Source: an alpha proteobacterium U9-1i
GTDB taxonomy: Bacteria; Pseudomonadota; Alphaproteobacteria; Caulobacterales; Aquidulcibacteraceae
DNA: 64,000 nucleotides
Assembly (NCBI GenBank): GCA_000974665.1
Contig: BBSY01000002.1
Span: 1,550,001 to 1,614,000, forward strand
Reading direction: 5' to 3'
Shown here: one piece after another, positions 17,354-26,300 of the stretch
Layout: each line of letters opens with the position of its first letter
Position numbering within the stretch: the stretch's first letter is position 1
Translations under genes and position numbers: made by a program
The notes under the pieces: generated by a model
What the model saw: only the letters and a program-made list of their open reading frames with translations
Database searches by the model: none
Told to the model about the DNA's origin: nothing

Positions 17354-18315
17354 TCGGTAGAAACGTGCTCCGCGCTCTCGCTCTCTGCTGTTTTGCTCTA
17401 GTGTGCGGGATCCTGTTTTGGGTCCCGCCATCTGGCGCTCAGCAAACCTCATGGCGCGACGGCTATTTTCCGAATGCCGCTTTGACCGACCACAACGGGC
17501 GCACGGTTCGTTTTTACGATGATCTGTTGCGCGGCAAGGTCGTCGCGATCAGCTTTGTTTTCACCAACTGCACCGACGTTTGCCCGCTCGACATCGCGCA
17601 GATGCGGCGCGTCCAGGAAATCCTGGGCGATCGCGTCGGCCGCGACATCCATTTCTATTCGATCTCCATCAACCCAGAACGCGACACGCCCGTTCAACTG
17701 CGGCGTACGATGCAGACCTACGGCGTGGGGCCAGGGTGGACGTTTCTTACTGGGTCGGTCGCTGACATCGATGAGCTGCAACGCCGTTTCGGCCTCAACC
17801 CGGCTGAGCGTGACAATTTGGGCAACCACGAAGCCAGCATCATCATGGGCAATGAGGCCACGGGTCAGTGGATCAAACGCTCCTCGTTTGAGAGCCCGCA
17901 CAACCTCGCCAACATCCTGGGGTCGACGCTGAACAATTACGCGCAGCGCGGCGATCCGACGGCGCGACGGCAAAGCTACGCCGTGGCCGGCCAAGTGACC
18001 GACACCTCACGCGGGGCCTACCTCTATCGCACGCGATGCCAGGCTTGCCACACGATCGGCGGTGGCGATCGCCTCGGCCCTGATTTGCGCGGCGTCGCCG
18101 GCACGCGGAACGAGGCTTGGCTGCATCGTTGGATTCGCGAGCCCGACGTGATGATTGCCGAGCGCGATCCGTTGGCCGTGAGCCTGTTGGCGCGCTACCG
18201 CAATCTGCCGATGCCCAATCTGGGGCTCGGTGAAAATGAGGTGCGCGAGATCGTCGGTTACCTGCGCCAACAGGACGCCACGCACCAGCATCGCGGCGCT
18301 CCGGCGGCGCGCTAA
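17350..18315 (+). CDS. SCO1/SenC-family copper chaperone fused to cytochrome c
   Basis: A 321-residue protein if started at TTG 17350, which forms a TTGA overlap with the oxidase stop; GTG 17365 is an alternative. A hydrophobic N-terminal segment serves as anchor or signal. The SCO domain (about 40-200) has the copper motif CTDVC (C74, C78) and the distal histidine H160. A class I cytochrome c domain follows (about 215-310), with CQACH (C230, C233, H234) and a likely axial methionine M288 in LPMPN. SCO proteins deliver copper to oxidases or act as thiol oxidoreductases. The tight coupling suggests service to the multicopper oxidase, with the heme domain as an electron carrier; this pairing is inferred. 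Confidence 0.88.
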   Translation: MIGRNVLRALALCCFALVCGILFWVPPSGAQQTSWRDGYFPNAALTDHNGRTVRFYDDLLRGKVVAISFVFTNCTDVCPLDIAQMRRVQEILGDRVGRDIHFYSISINPERDTPVQLRRTMQTYGVGPGWTFLTGSVADIDELQRRFGLNPAERDNLGNHEASIIMGNEATGQWIKRSSFESPHNLANILGSTLNNYAQRGDPTARRQSYAVAGQVTDTSRGAYLYRTRCQACHTIGGGDRLGPDLRGVAGTRNEAWLHRWIREPDVMIAERDPLAVSLLARYRNLPMPNLGLGENEVREIVGYLRQQDATHQHRGAPAAR

Positions 18316-18377
18316 AAAGGCGTGTCGCCTTGAACGGCGCTCGTCGGTCGGCATGGTCTGAGCGGGGCTGACCAAAT

Positions 18378-18992
18378 ATGACCTTAACCAAAATTCTAGC
18401 GACGTTCACGCTGGCGTGCGCGGCAAACGCATGCGGGCCCGATCCGAGTGCAGCCAATCGCGACATAGCGCGCGGCGTCATCGAGCGGTCTGAGATCGGT
18501 GGCGCTTTTGTCGACGCCAGCACGCCTGAGGCGGCGCGTCTTCGGCACCGTGAGAGCGGGTTGGTGTGCGCCATTCCCGCGAGCGGCGCGTTTCAAGTTG
18601 AGACATTTCCACCCAGCGCGGCCAATGAAGGCGCCTCGTGCATGCGCGCTACTGGGCAGGTGGTGACAACCCTGATGGCCATGAAGTTCGGCCATGACGT
18701 CGCTCTGGACCAGGCGTTTGGAGAGAGTGTCATAACCAGCGCGCGCCTCGAAGGCGCCACGCCCTGGACTGGCGCTGAGAGTGCGGCGGACGCCGCGCAT
18801 GGCGATGCGGACCGTATTGTTCGCTTGCGCGGACGCGCGGGGCCCGATGAGGTCTATTTTCGCGTGGCGATGACGCAGGCGGGCGATTGGTTCATTCAGC
18901 AGATCGTGTTCGCGCCGATCGAGAGTGCGGAAGCCGCTGAACAATCAGCAGGGGAGGATTGGCGCATCGTGATGTCGCAGGTACAGCGTTAA
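18378..18992 (+). CDS. Putative lipoprotein, unknown function
   Basis: A 204-residue protein with a short hydrophobic signal ending AANAC, a plausible lipobox (C19). The mature part is soluble, without recognisable domain, and contains two further cysteines (in GLVCAIP and GASCMRA). It follows the SCO-cytochrome gene by 62 bases in the same direction and may belong to the same transcript. I do not recognise a family. Confidence 0.7.
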   Translation: MTLTKILATFTLACAANACGPDPSAANRDIARGVIERSEIGGAFVDASTPEAARLRHRESGLVCAIPASGAFQVETFPPSAANEGASCMRATGQVVTTLMAMKFGHDVALDQAFGESVITSARLEGATPWTGAESAADAAHGDADRIVRLRGRAGPDEVYFRVAMTQAGDWFIQQIVFAPIESAEAAEQSAGEDWRIVMSQVQR

Positions 18993-19001
18993 GACACAAT
19001 T

Positions 19002-19016
19002 TTAACACGTATTTAC
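19002..19016 (+). promoter_or_regulatory. Possible CtrA-type half-site pair
   Basis: TTAA, seven bases, then TTAC lies 17 bases upstream of the next start codon. This is one mismatch from the CtrA consensus TTAA-N7-TTAA of alphaproteobacteria. A single degenerate match is weak evidence. Confidence 0.2.
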
Positions 19017-19032
19017 TGCGACAGAGGCCCGG

Positions 19033-19392
19033 ATGGCGCCAAAAACGCATGGAATGATAGTCGCCAGTCAGGACGAGACGCTCAATATGCCGCGCAAGAC
19101 GTATTCACCAAGCCAGGTCGTGAAGAACCTGCGCCGCGCCGAAGCGTTGATGGCCGCCGGCGCGAGCCTTAACGAAGCCGCGAAGGCGCTCGGCGTCACT
19201 CACGGCACCCTGATGGAGTGGCGCGAAAAGTTTGACGTTCTCGCCACAGCTGGCATCCAGCGTATCAAGCAACTTGAGGCCGAGAACGCCCGCCTGCGCC
19301 GCGCGATAGCCGAGCTCGACGAGCAATTGTCGGAGCAGGTTCAGAGCGTCGCCGCCAAGCCGAAGAAGCGCACCGGCAAAACCACACGCTAA
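19033..19392 (+). CDS. Solitary IS3 OrfA-like helix-turn-helix/leucine-zipper protein (copy 1)
   Basis: A 119-residue protein; homology begins at a second ATG, 19087, but AGAGG precedes ATG 19033. It has a helix-turn-helix (SLNEAAKALGVTHGTLMEWREKF) followed by a predicted coiled coil (IKQLEAENARLRRAIAELDEQ) and a basic Lys/Arg tail. This is the architecture of IS3-family OrfA transposase subunits, but no OrfB catalytic gene, frameshift site or terminal inverted repeats are seen nearby. A similar protein is encoded at 22556. It is either an insertion-sequence remnant or a domesticated DNA-binding protein; the intact frame favours the latter. Confidence 0.75.
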   Translation: MAPKTHGMIVASQDETLNMPRKTYSPSQVVKNLRRAEALMAAGASLNEAAKALGVTHGTLMEWREKFDVLATAGIQRIKQLEAENARLRRAIAELDEQLSEQVQSVAAKPKKRTGKTTR

Positions 19393-19479
19393 GCAGACGA
19401 AGCGGGTCGCCCCGAAAGCGTACCAGCGTGCGGTTGCACGCGTGACGCGGCACGGTGCGTTTCTGTTTCGGGGGACCCA

Positions 19480-20298
19480 ATGCGGCGAATTCTCGTTGCC
19501 GCCATCGCGGCCGCGGCGAGTGTGTTGAGCGCACACGCGCACGCCGAGACGCGCGTGACGGTGACGACGGGGTTTGACGTCTCCTCCGGCGATTATGGCC
19601 AGCCGATGGACACCGAGGTTGTGGCCGTGCCGTTCACCGTTCGCTTCACGAACGAGGAATGGTCAGCGCGCGCCAGCATATCCCATCTGGAAATCACGGG
19701 GCCGGCGGGCGTCGTGTCGAGTGACGAAGAGGGTGGCGAAGGTGATGGCGGCGCGACCGGCGGCAACGTGGGCGCGCCGATCATGCGCGCCGGCACGGAA
19801 ACGGGCTTTGGAGACCTCTCGCTTTCCGTGACGCGTTCGTTCCGGCGCCTCGGCGGATCGCGTGCCTATTTCGACGCGACGGCACGCGTGCGGTTGCCGA
19901 CCGGCGACGAAGAAAAAGGCTTGGGCGTCGGCGCCACGGATTATTCCTTGGGTGGTGAGTTGGGTGTCTCCGCGCGCGAGGGCGGCAGTTATGTCGCCGT
20001 GACGCGCCGCTTCTTGGGCGATCACGCGCACCTCCAGCGCCGAGACGGCTGGCAGGTCAATCTCGGCGCGTGGCGCCATATCAGTCGGAAAGCCACGGTT
20101 GGGACTAGCTTCTATTGGCGTCAAGCCTCCCTTGAGCATCTCCAAAACCCGGCCGAAATCGGCGTCAATGCATCTTACCGGCTCACCCGCACGGTGCGCG
20201 TCTCAGCGCACGTCTCAGCAGGCATCACGGATGCAAGTCCCAACCTCAGCAGCGGTATGCGTATCAGCTGGCGCTCGCCGGCCCCGCGGCGTGACTAA
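19480..20298 (+). CDS. Probable outer-membrane beta-barrel protein
   Basis: A 272-residue protein with a Sec signal peptide (cleavage near AHAHA, about residue 22). The mature part alternates short polar and hydrophobic strands, with a Gly/Glu-rich loop (about 85-100) and segments such as FGDLSLSVTRSF and GVGATDYSLGGELGV that look like barrel strands of outer-membrane channels. The C-terminal strand is not a perfect barrel end, because the protein finishes SPAPRRD. A GGGGGA ribosome-binding site precedes the ATG. It lies 45 bases before a two-component system and could be regulated by it or serve as its sensed partner. Confidence 0.65.
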   Translation: MRRILVAAIAAAASVLSAHAHAETRVTVTTGFDVSSGDYGQPMDTEVVAVPFTVRFTNEEWSARASISHLEITGPAGVVSSDEEGGEGDGGATGGNVGAPIMRAGTETGFGDLSLSVTRSFRRLGGSRAYFDATARVRLPTGDEEKGLGVGATDYSLGGELGVSAREGGSYVAVTRRFLGDHAHLQRRDGWQVNLGAWRHISRKATVGTSFYWRQASLEHLQNPAEIGVNASYRLTRTVRVSAHVSAGITDASPNLSSGMRISWRSPAPRRD

Positions 20299-20343
20299 CG
20301 GCGCGAAGCTTGCTTCCTTTGGGCGGGTTAACGCGCTGCGCTC

Positions 20344-21009
20344 ATGAAGCTCCTTGTTGTCGAAGATGATGTGAAAGCGGCCAACGCGTTAGCCAAAGGG
20401 CTGCGCGAGGAAGGCTTTGTCGTCGATGTCGCCGCCGATGGCGACACGGGTTTGGTTGAAGCGCTGCATGGCGGGGCCGACCTTGTCATCCTGGACGTCG
20501 CTTTGCCCGGCGCCGACGGCTGGTCCGTGCTGAAGGCTTTACGCGCGGCGGGCAATCAAACACCTGTTCTGATGCTCACTGCGCGCGACGCGCTCGACGA
20601 CAAGGTGAAGGGACTCACGCTCGGCGCCGATGACTACATTGTGAAGCCTTACGCCTTCACCGAACTGGTCGCGCGGGCGCGCGCCGTGCTGCGACGTAAG
20701 GGCCCGATCGCCGAAGGGCCGCTTGCCCACGCCGATTTGATTCACGACCCCCTTCGTGGCCACACGCGGCGCGGCGAAACACGCATCGACCTCACGCAAC
20801 GTGAGTCGCAGCTGCTGGAGCTGCTGCTGCGTCACAAGGACGAGGTGCTCTCACGCTCTTACATCGCTGAGCGCGTCTGGGAGGTGGCGTTCGAGGGCGA
20901 CAGCAATGTCGTGGACACCAGCATCTGGCGTCTGCGAGCCAAAATCGACGATCCGTTTGAGCGCAAACTGATCCATACTGTGCGCGGTCGCGGTTATGTT
21001 CTCCGCTAA
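20344..21009 (+). CDS. OmpR/PhoB-family response regulator
   Basis: A 221-residue two-domain regulator. The receiver domain has the acidic pair E7/D8, phosphoacceptor D51 in VILDVALPG, T79 and K101 in IVKPYAF. The C-terminal winged helix spans about 125-221 (IDLTQRESQLLELLLRHKDEVLSR; DTSIWRLRAKI; VRGRGYVLR). It overlaps the histidine kinase gene by 14 bases, so the two form one operon. By family resemblance it is close to CusR/CzcR-like heavy-metal regulators, but the signal is not known. Confidence 0.93.
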   Translation: MKLLVVEDDVKAANALAKGLREEGFVVDVAADGDTGLVEALHGGADLVILDVALPGADGWSVLKALRAAGNQTPVLMLTARDALDDKVKGLTLGADDYIVKPYAFTELVARARAVLRRKGPIAEGPLAHADLIHDPLRGHTRRGETRIDLTQRESQLLELLLRHKDEVLSRSYIAERVWEVAFEGDSNVVDTSIWRLRAKIDDPFERKLIHTVRGRGYVLR

Positions 21010-22426
21010 CGCGATCAACGCTGAGCGCGGGCAGGCGCATGCGCGCTTCTTTCGCCGCCGCTTGGATGTCGTCTACTTCGCGTTGGCGATCTTTGATATC
21101 CTGACCATCTCAGCGGCGTTGATGCTCGATCACATCGTGACGACGGCGTTCGAACGCAGCGTGCACTTAAGCCAGGAATGGTCCGAGCACTTGGATGGTT
21201 TGCTCGATCTTCAACGGCTGGCCCAACAGGTCGATGCGCCAGGCAATGACGTGTTTTATAGTCACGACGTTGCCGAGGAACGGGCGCGGCGCGACGCGGC
21301 TCAAGCCGAGTTCACGGCGCGGTGGCGCGAGCTGGTGGCGGACGTCGAGGCCGAGCCAGACGAGGAATACGCCGCTCTGCTCCTGATGCTCCGCCAAGCG
21401 GATGCATCGATGCAGGGGATGGTGCGCGATTCCGAGGTGATTTTCGAAGAGATGGAAGCCGGCGACGTCGTCGCCGCTGGACGCGGCATGGCGATCATGG
21501 ATCGCTCGTTCGGCCGGCTCATCGCCGACGTGGAAGAGGCGATCGCGTGGGTTGAGCAAATTCAGATGGGAAAGATCGCCGATCAGCTTGAGATGGCGCG
21601 CGGCGCGCGCCGCATGGAGCTGTTGATTGCAGGCGCAATCTTTTTCATCATCATCGCGGTGGTCGTGTACGGGGTCTATGTCGGGCGCGTCACGCGCGAG
21701 AACGACGACAAGATAGCGCGCTCCGTGAGCGACCTGGAGCAGGCGCGTCAGCGCCTTGCGCGCTACGCCGACAACGTATCGCATGAATTGCGTGGACCGG
21801 TCAGCAAGATGCGTGTCGGGATGGAGGTGCTGCTCGCACAAGATCGCAGCACGGCGGAGTACCAAGAGGGGGTCGCCTCCAGCCTGGAGGAATGTGAGCG
21901 GCTTTCAAGCATCATCGACGGCCTGTTGTTTCTCGCGCGTGCAGAGAACACTCAAGCGGGCGCGGGATTGCAGCGCGTCGCGATCGACGTCCCTGAAAAG
22001 CTCGCGCGAATTGCGGATTTCTTCGGCGCCGCCGCCGAGCGCGCCGGAGTTGCGATCGGCATCGATGCGGCGCCGGTGACGTTGAATGCCGATCGTATCC
22101 TATTGCAACGCGCGATTACCAACCTCGTCTCAAATGCGTTGTCGCACACGCGCGCGGGCGGGCGCATCGGTCTTAGCGCGAGGCAAACGGAAACGAGCGT
22201 CGAGATCGGCGTCAGCGATAATGGAGAGGGTATTCCGGACTCCGAGCAAGCTTTCATCTTTGACCGGTTTCGGTCGAGTGCTGTGAAGCCAAAGTCAGAT
22301 GGCGCTGGCCTTGGCCTGGGGCTTCCGATCACGAAGGCCATCGTTGAACTGCATGGCGGCTCGCTCATGCTGACGAGCGCGGCCGGCTCGGGCACGCACG
22401 TCGTCATGACCTTTCCGCGCGCATAA
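20996..22426 (+). CDS. Sensor histidine kinase
   Basis: A 476-residue kinase partnering the upstream response regulator. Transmembrane helix 1 is at about 25-48. A helical periplasmic sensor region of about 155 residues, rich in acidic residues, follows, then helix 2 (LLIAGAIFFIIIAVVVYGVYV, about 205-226). The HisKA domain contains H263 in NVSHELRGPVSKMR. The HATPase domain has N, G1 and G2 boxes (ITNLVSNALSHT; DNGEGIPD; GAGLGLGLPITK). No HAMP or PAS domain is clear. Its sensor region does not match a family I recognise. Confidence 0.92.
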   Translation: MFSANAINAERGQAHARFFRRRLDVVYFALAIFDILTISAALMLDHIVTTAFERSVHLSQEWSEHLDGLLDLQRLAQQVDAPGNDVFYSHDVAEERARRDAAQAEFTARWRELVADVEAEPDEEYAALLLMLRQADASMQGMVRDSEVIFEEMEAGDVVAAGRGMAIMDRSFGRLIADVEEAIAWVEQIQMGKIADQLEMARGARRMELLIAGAIFFIIIAVVVYGVYVGRVTRENDDKIARSVSDLEQARQRLARYADNVSHELRGPVSKMRVGMEVLLAQDRSTAEYQEGVASSLEECERLSSIIDGLLFLARAENTQAGAGLQRVAIDVPEKLARIADFFGAAAERAGVAIGIDAAPVTLNADRILLQRAITNLVSNALSHTRAGGRIGLSARQTETSVEIGVSDNGEGIPDSEQAFIFDRFRSSAVKPKSDGAGLGLGLPITKAIVELHGGSLMLTSAAGSGTHVVMTFPRA

Positions 22427-22555
22427 GTTCACAAGGCTGTGAGATTGCCGTGATCTGCCCGTGAGCGTTACGCCACCGTCCAGTGAACTGCGTTGAATTA
22501 TACTTATCTCCTGTTTGGCGAACTTCTATTGAAGCGCCCTGGTGGGAGACAGAAC

Positions 22556-22810
22556 GTGCCGAAATCCTGGAAGCGCCACTCCGCCGATGAGATCGTCGCA
22601 AAGCTCGAACGAGCGGGCGAGCTGATGGAGCGCGGCGCATCTGTCAGCGAAGCGTCCGCGAACGTTGGCATTACAGACGCCACTTATTTTCGCTGGCGCA
22701 AGCAGTATGCGGGGCTGCGCTCGAGCCAGCTGAAGTACATCAAGGAGCTTGAGGTCGAGGTCGCGCGACTGCGCAAAGCCATTCACGAATACGAAGGCGT
22801 CGCCGCCTAG
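22556..22810 (+). CDS. Solitary IS3 OrfA-like helix-turn-helix/leucine-zipper protein (copy 2)
   Basis: An 84-residue protein from GTG 22556, chosen because GGTGGGAG lies eight bases upstream and homology starts here. The helix-turn-helix is ASVSEASANVGITDATYFRW, and the coiled coil is IKELEVEVARLRKAIHEYE. It aligns along its length with the protein at 19033, and also lacks OrfB and inverted repeats. The frame is intact and it is followed by a good terminator, as for a functioning gene. The Lys-rich tail of copy 1 is missing. It may be a small regulator derived from a transposase. Confidence 0.75.
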   Translation: MPKSWKRHSADEIVAKLERAGELMERGASVSEASANVGITDATYFRWRKQYAGLRSSQLKYIKELEVEVARLRKAIHEYEGVAA

Positions 22811-22836
22811 CAAGAAATCCACCGTTTGATCGAAGG

Positions 22837-22871
22837 ACGCGTCCGCGCAAGCGGGCGCGTTTTTTGTTTTT
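22837..22871 (+). terminator. Rho-independent terminator
   Basis: ACGCGTCCGC and GCGGGCGCGT form a 10-bp stem (one G-U pair) around a GCAA loop, followed by TTTTTGTTTTT. It ends the transcript of the two-component system and OrfA-like gene. Confidence 0.85.
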
Positions 22872-23309
22872 GGTGCGCGCTTTGCGCGTTGTGCGTCGCA
22901 TTTCGATCACGCAATGCTTTGTCTATTCCGTGCGCGTGACAACCTGTCGCAGCGCGCTCAATTCATGTCGCGTACTGCGCGAGCGATCGCGCGCGCCGCT
23001 CATTGACCGCGCGAAATGGAACGAGCGGGTGTAGCCGAAAGGCCTTCCAAACGCATCTGCCGCGCCTAAGGACGCTCTCACAACAGCGCGCTCACGTTTG
23101 CGCATTCACGCATCTATGGCGCGCGGCCGAATTGGGAGCGACCAGCGGAAAATCGCGCAATTTAGCGCGTAATGCGCGAGTTTCATTCAGCGCAACATTT
23201 GATGCGCGCAGTGCGCTCAAGCATCGTGAAGCCTTGGGGAGGGCGTCAACGCAAAGCGCAATGTGCGCACGCGTGAAAGCCCGCACATCAAAGCTCAAGG
23301 GTTCTCACA
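22872..23309. other. Gene-free upstream region of the RTX peroxidase
   Basis: No convincing gene is seen in these 438 bases. The stretch is marked by many GCGC tetramers alternating with short AT-rich pieces, for example around 23150-23220. The distal end (23290-23309) holds an AAGGG ribosome-binding site for the peroxidase. The size suggests a regulated promoter region, but I cannot point to a specific operator. Confidence 0.4.
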
Positions 23310-26300
23310 ATGGTTGCGCTTGTCCGTCACGATCTCGAATTCATCCTCGCGCAGATCAAACTCTCGGAGCAGCACGCAACCACAGAAGGCGTAAACGGCG
23401 TGCCCATCGCCGGCACGCCTCTCTCGCAACTGATTGTCGACCCGCATCTCCCCTTCGGCCTGCGTACGGTTGACGGTACCTACAACAACATCCTGCCGGG
23501 CCGGGAAGGCTATGGCGCGGCTGACAACGTGATGCCGCGTTTGCTGGAGCCCGTTTTCCAGGGCGCGGATGCGCTTCCGTTTGATCCCGATGGCCCGGGC
23601 CCGCTGACGGCCGGATCACCAACCTCCTACGCGCAGACCAATGGGCTGGTTTTCGACAGCGACCCGCGTCTCATTTCAAATCTGATCAGCGACCAAACAA
23701 TCAACAATCCGGCCGCGGTCGCCGCTGGCGGCGGCGCCGGCAATCTCGTGTTCGATATCGACGGCGAGACCATCATCATCGAGAACGTGTCGCCCGACGA
23801 AGGCATGACCGCGCCGTTCAATTCGTGGATGACGCTGTTCGGCCAATTCTTCGATCACGGCCTCGATCTTGTCTCGAAAGGGCAGTCGGGCACGGTTTTC
23901 ATTCCACTGGCGCCGGATGATCCGCTGTATGTTCCCGGCAGCAACTCGAACTTTATGGTGCTGACGCGCGCCACCAATCAGCCGGGCGCCGACGGCATCA
24001 TCGGCACAGCCGATGACGTGCGCGAGCACACCAACACCACGACATCGTGGATCGACCAGAACCAGACCTACACGTCGCACGCATCGCATCAGGTGTTTCT
24101 GCGTGAGTATGTGCTCGATGCGAACGGCCGACCGGCGGCGACGGGCCATTTGCTGGAGGGCGCGACGGGCGGGCCGGCGAATTGGGGCGAAGTCAAAGCG
24201 CAAGCGCGTACGATGCTCGGCATCAATCTGACCGACGCGGACGTCACAAATGTGCCGCTGCTGGCCACTGACGAGTACGGCCGCTTCTTGCGTGGCCCAA
24301 ACGGCTACGCGCAAGTTGTCATCCGCGTGAACAACGGCGCCGATGGCATCGCTGGGACCGCCGACGACGTGACAACCTTGGTCGAGGGCAATCCGAACGC
24401 GCCCATCAGCCTCGCCAACGCCGTGCGCACCGGCCATGCCTTCCTGGACGATATCGCCCACAACGCCGCACCCGGCACGTTCGACCACGACAACAATCCG
24501 GGAACGCCGGCGATCGCGAAAGTGGCTGACGCGGACTCCGACACCAGCACCGCCGCGCAGCTGCAGCCCGCTGGCACATACGACAACGAATTGCTGGATG
24601 CGCACTTCGTCACCGGCGATGGCCGTGGCAACGAGAATATCGGCCTGACCGCCGTCCATCACATCTTCCACTCCGAGCACAACCGCCTCGTCGAGCACAC
24701 CAAGGATGTTGTGCTTGAGGCCAACGATCTGGCGTTCCTGAACGAATGGCTGGCCGTGGACGTCGCCGCGTTGCCCGCGACGCAAGCGCAGATTGACGCT
24801 TTGGTGTGGGATGGCGAGCGGCTTTTCCAAGCCGCGCGCTTCACCAACGAGATGCAGTACCAGCACCTTGTGTTCGAGGAATTCGCTCGCAAAATTCAAC
24901 CTGCCGTCGATCTCTTCGTGTTCAATTCGATCACCGACATCGATCCTTCGATCGTCGCCGAATTCGCCCACGTGGTATATCGTTTCGGTCACTCGATGCT
25001 CACCGAAGAGGTCGCGCGCATCAACGCCGACGGCACGAGCGACAACATCGACCTTATCGGCGCCTTCCTGAACCCGGTTGAATTCGCCGGCGCCGACGCT
25101 GATGTGATGGCCGGCTCCATCATTCGCGGCATGAGCCGTCAGGCCGGCAATGAGATCGACGAATTCGTCACTGACGCGCTGCGCAACAATCTCGTCGGTC
25201 TGCCGCTTGACTTGGGGGCGCTGAACATCGCGCGGGGTCGTGACACGGGCGTCCCATCTCTCAATGCCGCACGGCGTGAATTCTATGAGGCGTCTGGGTT
25301 TAGCCAATGGCTGAAGCCGTACACGAGTTGGATCGACTTCGCGCAGGGGATCAAGAACCCTGCCTCCGTCATCAACTTCATTGCCGCCTATGGCCAACAC
25401 GAATCCGTGCTCAGCGCCGTCACCGCCGCCGATAAGCGCGCTGCGGCGACGCTGTTGGTGCTCGGCGGCGCCGGCGCACCGACCGATCGCGTCGCGTTCT
25501 TGTCGAGCACCGGCGCCTGGGCGAGCCAGGAAACCGGCTTCAACCTGATCGATTTCTGGATCGGTGGTCTGGCCGAAAAGATCACGCCGTTCGGCGGCAT
25601 GCTGGGCTCGACGTTCAACTTTGTGTTCGAAGCGCAGATGGAAAATCTGCAGAACAATGATCGCTTCTACTATCTGACGCGGACGCAGGGTCTGAACCTG
25701 CTGAACGAATTGGAGGCCAATTCGTTTGCGTCCCTGGTGAAGCTCAACACAGATCTCGGCAATGGCGGCCCGCACCTGCCGGGAGAGCTGTTCGCGGCTG
25801 TGGACTACATCCTTGAAATGGATACCCAACACCAATTGATTGCGGATCCTGTTCACGACGATCCGATCCTTGAGGCGTTGTTCCCGAAAGTGGATCGCCG
25901 CGATATCGATGGAGATGGCGATGCCGATGTCCTCGAGTTCTTCGGCGGTGAGCACGTCGTCCTGGGTGGCACAGAAGAGGACGACACACTGATCGCCGAT
26001 GAAGGCGACGACACACTCTGGGGTGATGGCGGCAACGATTATCTCGACGGCGGCGCCGGTGTGAACCACCTGCACGGCGGCGACGGCAACGACTTCATCT
26101 TCGACGGCGACGACATCAGCTTTTTCCACGGCGAGGCGGGCGATGACGTCATCTCGGCCGGCGGCGGTGTTGGCGAACTGATTTTCGCCGGCGCAGGCGA
26201 AGACATCGTCTTCACGGGCGCCGATGGTAAAGAGGTGTTCGGCGGACTCGGTGACGATTTCATTCTCGGCGGACCGGGCGGTGATTTCCTGCTCGGTAAC

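Noticed and set aside
19033-22810. A composite transposon bounded by two insertion-sequence copies
   Set aside because: The two OrfA-like genes are in the same orientation but lack OrfB, terminal inverted repeats and target duplications, and they differ in sequence.
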